From the NCBI RefSeq assembly GCF_030068605.1, contig NZ_JASJOU010000022.1:1-64000 (forward strand): a stretch of DNA of 64,000 bases. The letters are read 5' to 3'. Made by a program: the position numbers and the translations under genes. Of the stretch, positions 14,666-24,635 are shown piece by piece. Positions within the stretch are counted from its first letter, which is position 1. Every line of letters begins with the position of its first letter. Source of the stretch: Xanthocytophaga agilis (GTDB lineage: Bacteria > Bacteroidota > Bacteroidia > Cytophagales > 172606-1). A model generated the notes under the pieces. The model was not told where the DNA came from. It did no database searches and saw only the letters and a list, made by a program, of their open reading frames with translations.

Positions 14666-15895
14666 ATGAAAGAATTTGATAAGAATGTGGAAGGGCTTAG
14701 GGGGATTGCTGCCTTGTCGGTTGTTTATCTCCATTATATGAATTTTGACTATTTCATCAATCTGGGTTATCACCCAGATACATTCTTAAAATTTATCGCT
14801 TTCGGACATCAGAGTGTATTGATATTTTTTATTTTATCAGGATATGTGATAGGATTGACTAATAAAGTTTCTGACTTCTCTTTAGCTTTTGTTGGAACAT
14901 ATATGAAAAAGCGTTTGGTGAGATTGTACCCCATTTATCTGATTGCAATTGGGTTGAGCTTGCTAGCTGTGCCTGAAATACATGCATCAGTAAAGATAAC
15001 TATCGCCAAGATTGGGGGGAATTTATTGTTTTTGCAATATGGGAGGTTCAAAACATTGGATGGTAATTTTGTTCTCTGGACTTTAAACTATGAGATGTTG
15101 TATTATATAATATTCATAGGAATACTATTTTTTAAGCCCAACCTCAAAAAGCTCATTGTGTGTGTCTTTCTCTTCTGTAATGGTATTTGGTTATACCCTA
15201 AAGTACCCGGACTGCTGATTAGCTATGCTGTTGGTTGGGTATTTTGGTTGATAGGCTTATATATAGCCTGGCTTTGTCCGGTAGACATACATATAAAAGT
15301 AAAGAATCAGAGAGTAATCGGATTTTTATTTTTAATGATTGCAACAGGATTATTTGCTCCTGGTACCTTATTCTTAAAGGCAGTGAATCTGGAAAGCAAA
15401 TTACAATTAAAAATAGTGAATATTGTTGATCTACTATATTTACCTGTGTGTGTCCTATTGTTTATTGAGGCCTGTCAGCGTAAAGTTCCCTATAAAAATA
15501 TAGTAACTGGATTGGCGTTTGCTATACCCGTTGTGACATGTCTGATATTGATAGCAAAAGGAGATTTTCTTCTCAAAGAAGAATGGATTGCTGCAGGTAT
15601 AATACTACTTATTGCGATGATAGTATTTTGGCTACCTATAAAGGGTAATATGCTTGCTGCTATGGCTTTTACAGGTAGTATTTCATATGCTATTTATGTT
15701 TTACACATGCCTGTAGGATTTCTCATGCAGAAGGTTGATTTTGGACTTCCAGCACCTTACTCGTTTGTTTTTAAATTTATTGTATGTGTGGGACTAACTA
15801 TCGGTATATCGATTTTATTGGAACGGGTTATGCAACCGTTAATTAAACGATTGTTTTTTAAACCAAAACAATCCGCTTCTGTCTCTGCGGGATAA
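14666..15895 (+). CDS. acyltransferase family 3 membrane protein (OafA/YrhL type)
   Basis: 409 aa from ATG 14666; a TTG at 14657 adds three residues. The family opening NVEGLRGIAALSVVYLHY carries the conserved R and H. About ten membrane segments follow, with the second motif FFILSGYVIG and KRLVRLYPIYLIAI. The final helices include SYAIYVLHMP, the usual late motif. These enzymes O-acylate polysaccharides or lipids of the envelope. It ends at a strong bidirectional terminator. The window has another member at 28807-30006, with little similarity beyond family motifs. Confidence 0.9.
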   Translation: MKEFDKNVEGLRGIAALSVVYLHYMNFDYFINLGYHPDTFLKFIAFGHQSVLIFFILSGYVIGLTNKVSDFSLAFVGTYMKKRLVRLYPIYLIAIGLSLLAVPEIHASVKITIAKIGGNLLFLQYGRFKTLDGNFVLWTLNYEMLYYIIFIGILFFKPNLKKLIVCVFLFCNGIWLYPKVPGLLISYAVGWVFWLIGLYIAWLCPVDIHIKVKNQRVIGFLFLMIATGLFAPGTLFLKAVNLESKLQLKIVNIVDLLYLPVCVLLFIEACQRKVPYKNIVTGLAFAIPVVTCLILIAKGDFLLKEEWIAAGIILLIAMIVFWLPIKGNMLAAMAFTGSISYAIYVLHMPVGFLMQKVDFGLPAPYSFVFKFIVCVGLTIGISILLERVMQPLIKRLFFKPKQSASVSAG

Positions 15896-15954
15896 GATGG
15901 ATATGAATCCATCAGTCATCCCAAATTTTAGAGCTGTATTTGGTTGATATGAAA

Positions 15955-16003
15955 TTAAAAAAGAACGGCTACGCTTTTTAAAAGTGTAGTCGTTCTTTTT
16001 TAA
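15955..16003. terminator. bidirectional rho-independent terminator
   Basis: A 13-bp outer stem TTAAAAAAGAACG / CGTTCTTTTTTAA with an inner CTAC/GTAG pair gives A-runs on one side and T-runs on the other. It separates the plus-strand acyltransferase from the minus-strand hydrolase operon. Confidence 0.85.
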
Positions 16004-16014
16004 CATACCTAAAA

Positions 16015-16872
16015 TTATTTTAGCTTCATTTTTACCAGAATAGGAAAATGATCAGATGGATACTTACCCCGATAGGTGTCCGTCAAAACACCCCACTTGC
16101 TTACCTGAAAATCTTTGGTGGCGAATACATGATCGATGATATCATTGCCTACCGGACCTTTTCCAAATGAATTGAAAGAAGGATTGCCACTGGTATAAGG
16201 TTCTTTTACCTGGCTGAAAGTATCTTTTAATAAACCGGAGTTGGCCAGTGTCAGATACCATTCGCTTTGATGTCCGCCATTTAAGTCGCCAGTAAATAAG
16301 GTAGGTTCGTTACCTGCCATTTCTTTGATTTTTTTCAGAATCAACTTGCCGCTTTCTACACGGGCAATTTTACCCTGGTGATCAAAATGTGCATTGAAGA
16401 AATAGAATTTCTTTTTGGTCAGTTTATCCTGAAGATATACCCATGAACAAAGACGCTTACAGCAGGTAGCATCCCAGCCAAGAGTTGGTTTGTCAGGTGT
16501 TTCAGACAACCAGAAGTCTCCTTTTTTCAGTATGGTAAAACGGTCTTTTCTGAAAAAGATTGCAGAGTGTTCGCCAGCTTCTTTGCCATCATCGCGTCCT
16601 ACACCATACCGTTCGTATTCAGGCAATGCTTTACTAATATCATCCAGTTGATTTTTCAGACCTTCCTGTGTGCCAAAGATATCAAATTCATGAAACCGGA
16701 TAAGCGAAGCTACGACAGGGGCTCTGTTTACCCATAGATTACCTGTATCTCTTGGGTTGTCAAAGCGAAGATTAAAGCTTCCCACAATCATATCCTGAGC
16801 CCAGCTATTTTCTGTTCCTGTCAGCATTAGGAGAAATAAAATGAATAAGGTAATGTGTTTTCTGGAATTCAT
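16015..16872 (-). CDS. secreted endonuclease/exonuclease/phosphatase-family hydrolase
   Basis: 285 aa with a signal peptide (cleavage after NSWAQ). EEP-fold motifs are visible: VGSFNLRFDN, FDIFGTQEG (catalytic Glu), YFFNAHFDHQG, LFTGDLNGG (Asp-Leu-Asn) and the final YPSDHFPILVKM (Ser-Asp-His). Bacterial members of this secreted group attack phosphodiesters or sugar phosphates. It lies 182 bp downstream of the SusD gene on the same strand, so it probably digests the ligand that the SusC/D pair imports. The substrate is not determined. Confidence 0.88.
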   Translation of the reverse strand: MNSRKHITLFILFLLMLTGTENSWAQDMIVGSFNLRFDNPRDTGNLWVNRAPVVASLIRFHEFDIFGTQEGLKNQLDDISKALPEYERYGVGRDDGKEAGEHSAIFFRKDRFTILKKGDFWLSETPDKPTLGWDATCCKRLCSWVYLQDKLTKKKFYFFNAHFDHQGKIARVESGKLILKKIKEMAGNEPTLFTGDLNGGHQSEWYLTLANSGLLKDTFSQVKEPYTSGNPSFNSFGKGPVGNDIIDHVFATKDFQVSKWGVLTDTYRGKYPSDHFPILVKMKLK

Positions 16873-17054
16873 AAATGGTTACTTAAAAGTAATATAGGTT
16901 GTGATCGGCAATTATACTATGAAGTTTGTTGTAAAGTAAATCTGTTTTAGGCAAAACAGTAGCAAGACATAGTGAAAAGATGGAGTACTGATCTGCAATA
17001 AGAAAAAATCCGTCCATCTGCGTATCAGTGACGGACGGATTGGTTCGTGAGTTA

Positions 17055-18824
17055 TTACCAGCCTGGATTCTGACTCAGAGCAGGATTCAGAAGCCGGTCA
17101 TTTTCAGGAATAGGATACAGGTAGTGTTTTGTTTCCCATTTGCGAGGCACATTCGCCAGCCAGGTAAGTTCGCCATAGGTGTCATGGGAGAGACGTTGTG
17201 GATTGGGTCCATTGCTGATCGTCTCTGCTACATTCACATAGGTAACGCCTGCAATCTGTGTGGCTGGTTTCTCTTTGTAGAAGCATACATCCAGAATACC
17301 ATCTTCATTCAGATCCATAGGCTGATTCAACGCAGGTACATAGAAACCATTCCAGGTCTGTTCCATCAGTTCACCCCGTTTCCAGCGTACAATGTCATAA
17401 AAGCGGAAACCTTCCAGTGCCAGTTCAATTCCTCTTTCTCTACGGATTTCCATTAAAACCGGATCAGTTATAGCAGGGAAGTAATTTGTCTGCATGTAAG
17501 GGTCTACTACTGTTGGCAATGTATTGGCATTGGCAATGCCTGCACGAGTACGTAGTGCACCTACTGTTTTAGTCCAGTCGTCACCTGCAAAGGTACCAAG
17601 TTCAGCTTTAGCTTCTGCATAGTTTAATAACACCTCTGCCAAACGAATCACACAGATAGAGTTGATATTGCGGTTTCCTCCATCATAATACACATCATCC
17701 AGTGTCCACTTGATTGGTTGATAGCCTGTATAGGTATAGGAAAATACAGGAGGAGCAGGTTCAGTAGAACCCCCATTTACTCGTTTGTAATCGCCCATAC
17801 GGATGGTTTGTTGCAGGCGTTTGTCTCTGTTCTTTACCTCTTCCATAAACGTCATGGTTTCATACCCTGGCTTGGATGTAAAGGGAGTGCCATCAATAGA
17901 AAGATAGGTATTAACAAACGTACGGATAAAGCTTACACGAGATCCATAAGTAGCGCTGGTCCACCACCAGTTGGCATCATTGAATACACTCAGGTTGGCA
18001 TCCATTACAACAGAAAGCAACACTTCTGATGTGACAGGCGTAGTGCTTGTAAACAGCTGACGGTACGATTTATCTGTGCCAAGACCATTGTAAAGCGAGT
18101 AGCCTCCCGTGTTTATTACTTTCTCTGCTGCATTTACTGCTTCTGTCAGCCATTTTTCAGCGGTAGATCCCAGATTCAATTCATCATGGTATTTGCGATA
18201 GGTTCCTTCAAACAAACACACGCGAGACTTGAATGCATAGGCAACATTTTTGGAGATCAGACTACGTGAGTTATCGTTGGCGGCTGTGATATTGGCTGCT
18301 GCATAGTCAAGATCAGCCAGTACTGAATCCATTACCAATGTACGGGAATCACGGCCTTTGAACAAGTCAGGATCATTTACCTCAAAGGTTTTATTGATCC
18401 AAGGTACATCACCAAAACGTTTTACTTTTTCAAAGTAAAAAAACGCTCTGAAAAAACGAGCTATTCCAATGTAATTGCGTCTGACGGTTTCGGATACGCG
18501 TGGGTCTGTACAGTTTTCAATGAAATAGTTAATATTGCGAAGTTGTGACCAATCCCATCCGGAACTTTGTCTGGGGCCAAATGCACCTTCCCGTAAGAAA
18601 TCAGGTACCTGTGTGCGTGCTGCATAGTCAGCCATTGCATCACTCTGATGAATAGAACTGGCTGAAGGAATGATCTCGTAAAATGAATTAGTATACAGGG
18701 ACAAGCCTGTTTCGTTTCCAAAAATAGCGTCTCTGGTGGCTGTATCTTCTGGTACCTGATCCAGTTTTTCGCAAGCTGAAAAAAGGATAGTCAGACCAAG
18801 AAGTAGTATCAAATATTTTTTCAT
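17055..18824 (-). CDS. SusD/RagB-family outer-membrane lipoprotein
   Basis: 589 aa. The signal peptide ends in the lipobox LFSAC (Cys18). The SusD N-terminal pattern (KLDQVPEDTATRDAIFGNETGLSLYTNSFYE) is followed by TPR-like helices (NYFIENC, FFRAFFYFEKVKRFGDVPWI). The C-terminus has RLAEVLLNYAEAKAELG and IRRERGIELALEGFRFYDIVRWKRG, hallmark motifs. SusD lids the SusC channel on the cell surface. It is separated by 72 bp from the SusC gene. The ligand may be a phosphorylated glycan or nucleic acid fragment, judged only from the linked EEP hydrolase. Confidence 0.95.
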   Translation of the reverse strand: MKKYLILLLGLTILFSACEKLDQVPEDTATRDAIFGNETGLSLYTNSFYEIIPSASSIHQSDAMADYAARTQVPDFLREGAFGPRQSSGWDWSQLRNINYFIENCTDPRVSETVRRNYIGIARFFRAFFYFEKVKRFGDVPWINKTFEVNDPDLFKGRDSRTLVMDSVLADLDYAAANITAANDNSRSLISKNVAYAFKSRVCLFEGTYRKYHDELNLGSTAEKWLTEAVNAAEKVINTGGYSLYNGLGTDKSYRQLFTSTTPVTSEVLLSVVMDANLSVFNDANWWWTSATYGSRVSFIRTFVNTYLSIDGTPFTSKPGYETMTFMEEVKNRDKRLQQTIRMGDYKRVNGGSTEPAPPVFSYTYTGYQPIKWTLDDVYYDGGNRNINSICVIRLAEVLLNYAEAKAELGTFAGDDWTKTVGALRTRAGIANANTLPTVVDPYMQTNYFPAITDPVLMEIRRERGIELALEGFRFYDIVRWKRGELMEQTWNGFYVPALNQPMDLNEDGILDVCFYKEKPATQIAGVTYVNVAETISNGPNPQRLSHDTYGELTWLANVPRKWETKHYLYPIPENDRLLNPALSQNPGW

Positions 18825-18896
18825 GAATACAAAGAATTAATAAACAGTTTTTAATAGGGTAAATCCATAACCGAGGCTATTCACCTGTTTCTCTCT

Positions 18897-21800
18897 TTAG
18901 AAGGTAACAGACAATCCCATCGACATACTTTTCAGGATCGGATAGTTATTGCCATTTCCACTAGTTCCATCAGTCAATACACGGTCAGATCCATTGATAC
19001 TTTCCACATCGATATCTCTGGTAATCTTATACAATGGAGACCATGACCAGATATTCTCTGCAGATAGATAAATCCGTGCATTGCTCATGTATGCTCTTTT
19101 TACCAGTTGCTGAGGGAAGTTGTATCCTATCTGAAGGTTTTTAAGGCGTACATAGGCTACATTTTGCAGGTACTTGGTTTGTGCCTGTGTTAACTCACCC
19201 GAACCATTTTGTGCTGAGTATCCTCTTAACCGTGGGAAGTATGTATTGGGATTCTCTTCTGACCAGATTTCATTCAGCTGAGATTTAGGTATTTTATTGT
19301 AAGGTCTGTTATATTGTCCCCAGAAGATTGCGGCTTCAGTACCCGGATACCAATCTTGTTTACCCACACCTTGAAAGAAAGCAGATAGGAAGAAACCATT
19401 CCAGTCAGCGCCCAGATTGATCCCATAGGTATAGCGTGGTGTTGCATTTCCTATCACTTTGCGGTCACCTGGTTTGTCAACTGTATTGTCACCATTATTG
19501 ATTACATTATCACCATTCAGATCTGCAAACTTAATGTCTCCAGGCAGAAGCTGACCACTGGTAGATGCTTTGTACAAGGTTTGTTTAGGCGAGTTATTGA
19601 TCTCTTCCTGTGAGTTAAAGAATCCATCTGTTACAAATCCCCAGATCTCACCTACTGTTTGACCTGTGTAGTAATCTGTCAGCCTTTTGTTGGGGTTGTT
19701 GTATTTGGTGACCTTACTGGTATAATCTGCAATTACAAATCGGATGTTATATCCAAACGGTTTATTCCGAACTTTAAACTGATCGCTCCAGGCCAAAGAG
19801 GCTTCCCATCCGGTTGTTTTCAGATCCGCATAGTTGCCTTTTGGGACATCTGTTCCAAATACAGCAGGCAGTGTCATACCAACAGTAAACATATCGGTAG
19901 TTTTACGGATGTAAGCATCTCCTGTCAGATTCAGACGATTGGACAATAAACCCAGATTGACACCCAGATTCTGAGTAGTAGAGGTTTCCCAGGTTAGTCC
20001 ATCCGGAAGCACACTAGGCTGATTAGTTTTCTGAGGTTTTACTCCATTTAAGATACGACCTGACTGAGAAATACCAAACTTCTCTTGGAAAGCATATGAA
20101 CCAATACTTCCATTACCTAGTGATCCATACGAAGCACGAATTTTTAGATCCGAAATAATTCTTTCAGGAATTGTCCAGAACGATTCTTTACTTACCCGCC
20201 ATCCTGCGGAAACAGATGGGAAGAATGCATACCGCTGACTGGAAGGAAATTTGGACGAACCATCATAGCGGCCATTAAATTCTACCAGGTACTTATCCTT
20301 GAATCCATAATTTAATCGATAAAATCCTCCTACAATGGCCCACTGTTCATATCCACCTGAAGTAGTGATGGATTGTCCCAGACCCAGGTTAATATCTGTA
20401 GCATCCGGAGAGATTAATCCATTACGTACTACTTCAATGCGTTTGTAAGTAGATTGTTCATAGTTAAATCCTGCCAAAGCTTTGAAATAATGATTACCAA
20501 AGAAGTTCTCATACTCGCTGTAAATATTGGTAGCCATGTATTTGGTATTGCGTTGCAGGACCTGCATGTCATTGTAGTTAGTTCCCACATACTCAATTAC
20601 CCCAGGTTTGCGGCTGTAAGGAACTTGTACTCGTCTGCGATTCTCATCATTGTCGGTATTCTGGAAGGTAAAATCACCCTTGATGCGTAACTTGTTCTCA
20701 AAGAAGTGACTGCTTAAGCTGGTTGTATTTCGGATTACGGTTCGATTCATGTCAATCCCGTTTTTTCCATATACAAAATCTCCCACTGTATAAGCTGCCG
20801 AGTAGGTGAGGGTACCATCCGGGTTAAACATAGGAGCCATGTTATGACCTTCGTCTGAAATGTTCCGCCAGATACTGCCACCTTCACCTACATTCAACGG
20901 GTTGTGGTACTTGATAAATGAATAATCAACATTGTTAGTTGCTTCCAGCCAAGGAGTTAACTGTAGTGATCCTTTGGCACGGAGGTTATACATTTTGTAA
21001 TCATCCGAGTTGTAACGGAACAATCCATCTTGTGTATAAGCACGTCCGGATACGTAGAAGTCACTTTTATCATTACCACCAGAGAAAGAAATGTTATGCT
21101 CGGTAGAGGTTGTATGTTTTTTATAAAGTTCTTTGTACCAGTCTGTATTGGCATAGTAGACGTATTCTCCATTTGAGTTTACCTCCACCTGAGGAAGACT
21201 GGGATCTTTGGAATGTCTCTCTAACTGTGCTAGATAATCCTGTGAGAACTTTACTGTTTTGTTAATATTCTGGGGAGTCTGAGAGTAATCATTCCAGGCT
21301 GACCAGGCTTCATTAAACAGCTTGGCAAACTGATAGCCATCTGTAACCAGATCAGGCACTGTAGTAGGCGATCTGAATGCATGATTGACAGAATAGTTGA
21401 TACTGGTACGTTCCTTATTGGCTTTTTTGGTGGTGAAAAGAACTACACCAAATGCACCACGTGCTCCATAAATAGCACAAGAGGCCGCATCTTTCAATAC
21501 AGTAACACTGGCAATGTCATTGGGGTTAAGCCGGCTTGGATCACCTTCTACACCATCTACTAATACTAACGCACTACCACCTTGACCGATGGAAGTTGTA
21601 CCACGCACATTGAAGGTGGGTGATTGAATTGGCTTACCATCCTGTGGGATAATGTTCAGGTTAGGAATAACCCCTTGTAACCCTTGTGCAACGTTAGATA
21701 CTGAGCGATTTTCCAGTACTTTACCATCTACCTGTTCTACAGAGCCTGTCAGGTCTCGTTTCTTGATAGAACTATAACCCACTACCACCACATTTTCCAG

Positions 21801-22430
21801 CGACTGAACATTAGGTACCATAGCTACATTGATCACAGTTTTGCTGCCTACAGGAACTTCTTCTGTGTTATAGCCTATGAAAGAGAATACCAGAATACCA
21901 TTCTCATCAGAAACAGTGACACTGTAATTCCCTTGTGCATCACTGATGCTGCCTGTAGTAGTGCCTTTGACGCTAACACTTACACCAGGTAATGGCTGGC
22001 CTTTTTCATCGGTTACTTTTCCTGTAACAGTATTTTGAGGTTTATTGGCAGAAGTGCCTGTACTTTTTGGTTTTTCTTTGATAAAGATATATGAGTCCGA
22101 AGATTCGTAGATAACATAATAAGGCTTGAGCAAATCATCCAGAATAGTGCGGAGTTTCCGGTTCTCGTAGGTGACAGATACTTTTTTGTCAGCAGGCAGC
22201 AGACTGGGAGAATAAATAAACTCACAGTTCGCTTTTTCGCTGAGTATGGTCAGGCTCTGGCGAAGTGTTACATTTTTTAAAGAAATTGAAATAGTATTAT
22301 CCAATATGTTCTGACTAGTAGCTTTGGCATAGGAGGTAGTGGTGGTAAACTGCAAAAGCAAGGCAAACAGAGCTGCGTATCTCATAAAATATATGAAAGA
22401 TACGAACCCTCGTTTTTGGGATTTTTTCAT
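18897..22430 (-). CDS. SusC/RagA TonB-dependent receptor with N-terminal STN domain
   Basis: 1177 aa. After the signal peptide comes an STN (secretin/TonB N-terminal) domain, residues about 45-115 (ISISLKNVTLRQSLTILSEKANCEFIYS). A carboxypeptidase-regulatory-like domain follows (GKVTDEKGQPLPGVSVSVKGTTTG), then the plug (LENVVVVGYSSIKKRDLTGSV, DAASCAIYGARGAFGVVLFTTKK) and the 22-strand barrel. The STN domain marks it as a transducing receptor that signals through FecR to the sigma factor at 23806. The last residue is F (GLSVTF), as for many barrels. It begins downstream of a structured 212-bp gap. Confidence 0.96.
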   Translation of the reverse strand: MKKSQKRGFVSFIYFMRYAALFALLLQFTTTTSYAKATSQNILDNTISISLKNVTLRQSLTILSEKANCEFIYSPSLLPADKKVSVTYENRKLRTILDDLLKPYYVIYESSDSYIFIKEKPKSTGTSANKPQNTVTGKVTDEKGQPLPGVSVSVKGTTTGSISDAQGNYSVTVSDENGILVFSFIGYNTEEVPVGSKTVINVAMVPNVQSLENVVVVGYSSIKKRDLTGSVEQVDGKVLENRSVSNVAQGLQGVIPNLNIIPQDGKPIQSPTFNVRGTTSIGQGGSALVLVDGVEGDPSRLNPNDIASVTVLKDAASCAIYGARGAFGVVLFTTKKANKERTSINYSVNHAFRSPTTVPDLVTDGYQFAKLFNEAWSAWNDYSQTPQNINKTVKFSQDYLAQLERHSKDPSLPQVEVNSNGEYVYYANTDWYKELYKKHTTSTEHNISFSGGNDKSDFYVSGRAYTQDGLFRYNSDDYKMYNLRAKGSLQLTPWLEATNNVDYSFIKYHNPLNVGEGGSIWRNISDEGHNMAPMFNPDGTLTYSAAYTVGDFVYGKNGIDMNRTVIRNTTSLSSHFFENKLRIKGDFTFQNTDNDENRRRVQVPYSRKPGVIEYVGTNYNDMQVLQRNTKYMATNIYSEYENFFGNHYFKALAGFNYEQSTYKRIEVVRNGLISPDATDINLGLGQSITTSGGYEQWAIVGGFYRLNYGFKDKYLVEFNGRYDGSSKFPSSQRYAFFPSVSAGWRVSKESFWTIPERIISDLKIRASYGSLGNGSIGSYAFQEKFGISQSGRILNGVKPQKTNQPSVLPDGLTWETSTTQNLGVNLGLLSNRLNLTGDAYIRKTTDMFTVGMTLPAVFGTDVPKGNYADLKTTGWEASLAWSDQFKVRNKPFGYNIRFVIADYTSKVTKYNNPNKRLTDYYTGQTVGEIWGFVTDGFFNSQEEINNSPKQTLYKASTSGQLLPGDIKFADLNGDNVINNGDNTVDKPGDRKVIGNATPRYTYGINLGADWNGFFLSAFFQGVGKQDWYPGTEAAIFWGQYNRPYNKIPKSQLNEIWSEENPNTYFPRLRGYSAQNGSGELTQAQTKYLQNVAYVRLKNLQIGYNFPQQLVKRAYMSNARIYLSAENIWSWSPLYKITRDIDVESINGSDRVLTDGTSGNGNNYPILKSMSMGLSVTF

Positions 22431-22508
22431 ATTTTTGGGTTTGTTTTCAGGTTAAACTGAATACGAAAGGTCTCTTGGTTATTTCTTTGATGTGAACTAA
22501 GGAATACA

Positions 22509-22560
22509 TAAAAACCGGGGACAGTCAGACCGGAGATGCTCGCAACATCTTCGGTTTTTA
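22509..22560 (-). promoter_or_regulatory. structured hairpin between fecR and susC
   Basis: TAAAAACCG (22509-22517) pairs with CGGTTTTTA (22552-22560), and an inner hairpin AGATG/CATCT (22534-22550) is present. On the minus strand it sits about 80 nt before the SusC start, and the second arm ends in a T-run. It could be the terminator of fecR or an attenuator controlling susC. Confidence 0.6.
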
Positions 22561-22642
22561 TCCGGAATAGGTGTAGACGTAGAGTTTGACTGTTACATAG
22601 GCAATACGATTGTTGGTTTAACAGTGGTTTAGTGTATATGCA

Positions 22643-23611
22643 TTATTGACAGGTGTTTCCTTTGATGATAATCTGATTTCCGACTTTCTTGTATCGAGCC
22701 CCCAGATACAGACATATCTTCTCCACGATTCGGGGTAACGGCTCGTTTTTAAACCGGGCATTTAGTTTACACTGACTCAGTTCCTTATTCTCCAACTGTA
22801 TCGTTACATTGTATTTCCGGTTCAGGATCTGAATAATTTCAGGCAGGGTTTTGTCTTCAAATACCAGATTACCCTCCATCCAGGCTGTATAATTTTCCAA
22901 CTGTGTTACATTGGTCTGAGTCAACAGTTGCTCTTTTATCGAATAACTGGCTTTCTGATTCGGTGTCAAGAATACGGTTTGTATACTATCTCCAACCTGT
23001 ACCTTTCCGGTACGTACCGCAACCTCAACCTGTGGCTCATCTTTGTAGGCCTTTACATTAAAGCTGGTACCCAGGACTCGTGTGTTGATTTTTCCAGAAG
23101 TGATTACAAAAGGCTTTTTAGGGTCTTTGGTTACTTCAAAAAACGCTTCTCCCTCTAGATAGACCTGCCGAATATTTCCTGAAAAGGACTTGGGTGCTTT
23201 GATTCGGGTATCAGCATTCATATACACCAGTGACTTATCTGATAGCTGAATCACCTTCTGACGGCCCGGAGGATTGTATATCTCCATATATGCAACAGAA
23301 GTTTTCAGAAAATGACCTTTGCCGATCCATATCCCTACTCCAGCAGCCAGGGCTACCAGTAAAATAACAGAGGCAACTCGCCATACGGGAAATTGTCTGA
23401 CAGGTAACGCAATAATATTCTCTTCTTCTTTAATGGCTGTATCAATTCGCTCCTGAAGGCTGGCTTTGATTCGTACTTCTTTGGTTGCTGATAAATCTTC
23501 TGACTGTGTATGCAGCGAATCAAGCCAATGTTCTACCCATTCTTTTTCCTCGTCTGTGCATTGGTCAAGTTTGTATTTCGTAATCAGATTTTTTAGTTCT
23601 TCAGGAGTCAC
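22643..23611 (-). CDS. FecR-family anti-sigma factor
   Basis: 322 aa. The cytoplasmic N-terminal part binds the sigma factor (residues 1-80, YKLDQCTDEEKEWVEHWLDS). A membrane segment follows near 82-102 (VASVILLVALAAGVGIWIG), then the periplasmic FecR domain (PPGRQKVIQLSDKSLVYMNADT, YLEGEAFFEVTKDPKKPFVI, LGTSFNVKAY). The C-terminal DUF4974-like region (LPEIIQILNRKYNVTIQLEN) also looks complete. It pairs with the sigma factor 194 bp upstream and the STN-bearing SusC downstream. Confidence 0.95.
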   Translation of the reverse strand: MTPEELKNLITKYKLDQCTDEEKEWVEHWLDSLHTQSEDLSATKEVRIKASLQERIDTAIKEEENIIALPVRQFPVWRVASVILLVALAAGVGIWIGKGHFLKTSVAYMEIYNPPGRQKVIQLSDKSLVYMNADTRIKAPKSFSGNIRQVYLEGEAFFEVTKDPKKPFVITSGKINTRVLGTSFNVKAYKDEPQVEVAVRTGKVQVGDSIQTVFLTPNQKASYSIKEQLLTQTNVTQLENYTAWMEGNLVFEDKTLPEIIQILNRKYNVTIQLENKELSQCKLNARFKNEPLPRIVEKICLYLGARYKKVGNQIIIKGNTCQ

Positions 23612-23805
23612 TGTGATGGTAATGTAATGTCAGAGAATAGAGCGTTTACAATGAGGTGACGGGCGAGAATCCAAATGGTACTATGCGAAATGAAGATTTT
23701 TTTGAAAAAAATTAAAATAGGTAAAATGAAACAAATATAGCCCTCAAATACAGGCTATAGGAGTAGGAGTAAGGAGGAATAGTATATTGTCAGGTTATCT
23801 GATAC

Positions 23806-24390
23806 TTAGGAAATCCAGATACAGAATAGAAGAATAGATACAATATAATCACTCAGACTTAAGCGAAGTCTTCTTAAGGCACCTGTAAGTTGATTTTTTA
23901 CAGTCTGCTGAGACAAGTCCAGTTGTTCCGAGATTTCGGCAATGGATTGATCCTGACGTCGGCTCAGTTCAAATATCTCTTTCATACGGGAGGGCATACT
24001 GGCCAGGGATGTATCCAGCAAAGAATAGATTTCACTTTCAGCTATTTTTTCGGCAGTTGATTCCCGAAAAGGGAGAGTTGTGTTTTTCAGTGACGCCAGA
24101 TAATCTTCCCGTGTATAGGTAGCAGCTATATGATCCAGTATTTTATTTTTCAGACTTTTGAACAGATAACCGGAAAGAGAAGTAGTAATAAGCAACGTAT
24201 CTCTTTTGGTCCAAAGCTTTACAAAGATATCCTGTGTGATATCCAGTGCTTCATCTTCAGACCGTAGTTTATTACGGGCAAACAAGTATAGGTTTTTCCA
24301 ATAGCGGTCGTATATCTCGTTAAACGCTTTTTCGTTTCCGGCTCGTAATTCCCGTAAGAGCTCTTCTTCGTCAGCAGAAAGATAAGACAT
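23806..24390 (-). CDS. ECF RNA polymerase sigma factor (Bacteroides expansion family 1-like)
   Basis: 194 aa from ATG 24390. A longer frame starts with TTG 24438, but that codon lies upstream of the promoter-like box at 24414-24421, so ATG 24390 is preferred. Region 2 is FNEIYDRYWKNLYLFARNKL and DEALDITQDIFVKLW. Region 4 is SMPSRMKEIFELSRRQDQSIAEISEQLDLSQQTVKNQL. A hydrophobic tail (YIVSILLFCIWIS) ends the protein, as is common in this family. It should drive the FecR/SusC/SusD/EEP set when the receptor is occupied. Confidence 0.93.
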   Translation of the reverse strand: MSYLSADEEELLRELRAGNEKAFNEIYDRYWKNLYLFARNKLRSEDEALDITQDIFVKLWTKRDTLLITTSLSGYLFKSLKNKILDHIAATYTREDYLASLKNTTLPFRESTAEKIAESEIYSLLDTSLASMPSRMKEIFELSRRQDQSIAEISEQLDLSQQTVKNQLTGALRRLRLSLSDYIVSILLFCIWIS

Positions 24391-24413
24391 AGCTTGTGTA
24401 AAAATTCTTTCTG

Positions 24414-24421
24414 CAAAAGTA
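24414..24421 (-). promoter_or_regulatory. -7 box for the sigma-factor gene
   Basis: On the minus strand this reads TACTTTTG, a TAnnTTTG match, 24 nt before ATG 24390. It decides between the two possible start codons. Confidence 0.5.
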
Positions 24422-24635
24422 GATTTCTGAAAAGACAAGCTTATTAAGCCAGTGTTAAATGAAAAAAAAGCTTAGGAAACATATTGTACTATACAGAGAA
24501 GTGTAATGAGTCATTGGTTTTTTAATCCTTCCGAAAATGCACCTCATTTTAGTAGTTGAAAATTACATGTCTATACTTGAACTGGCAAGTGAATAGGTTT
24601 GAGTTTCTTGTTTTTTGAGGATATTGTATCGGTTT

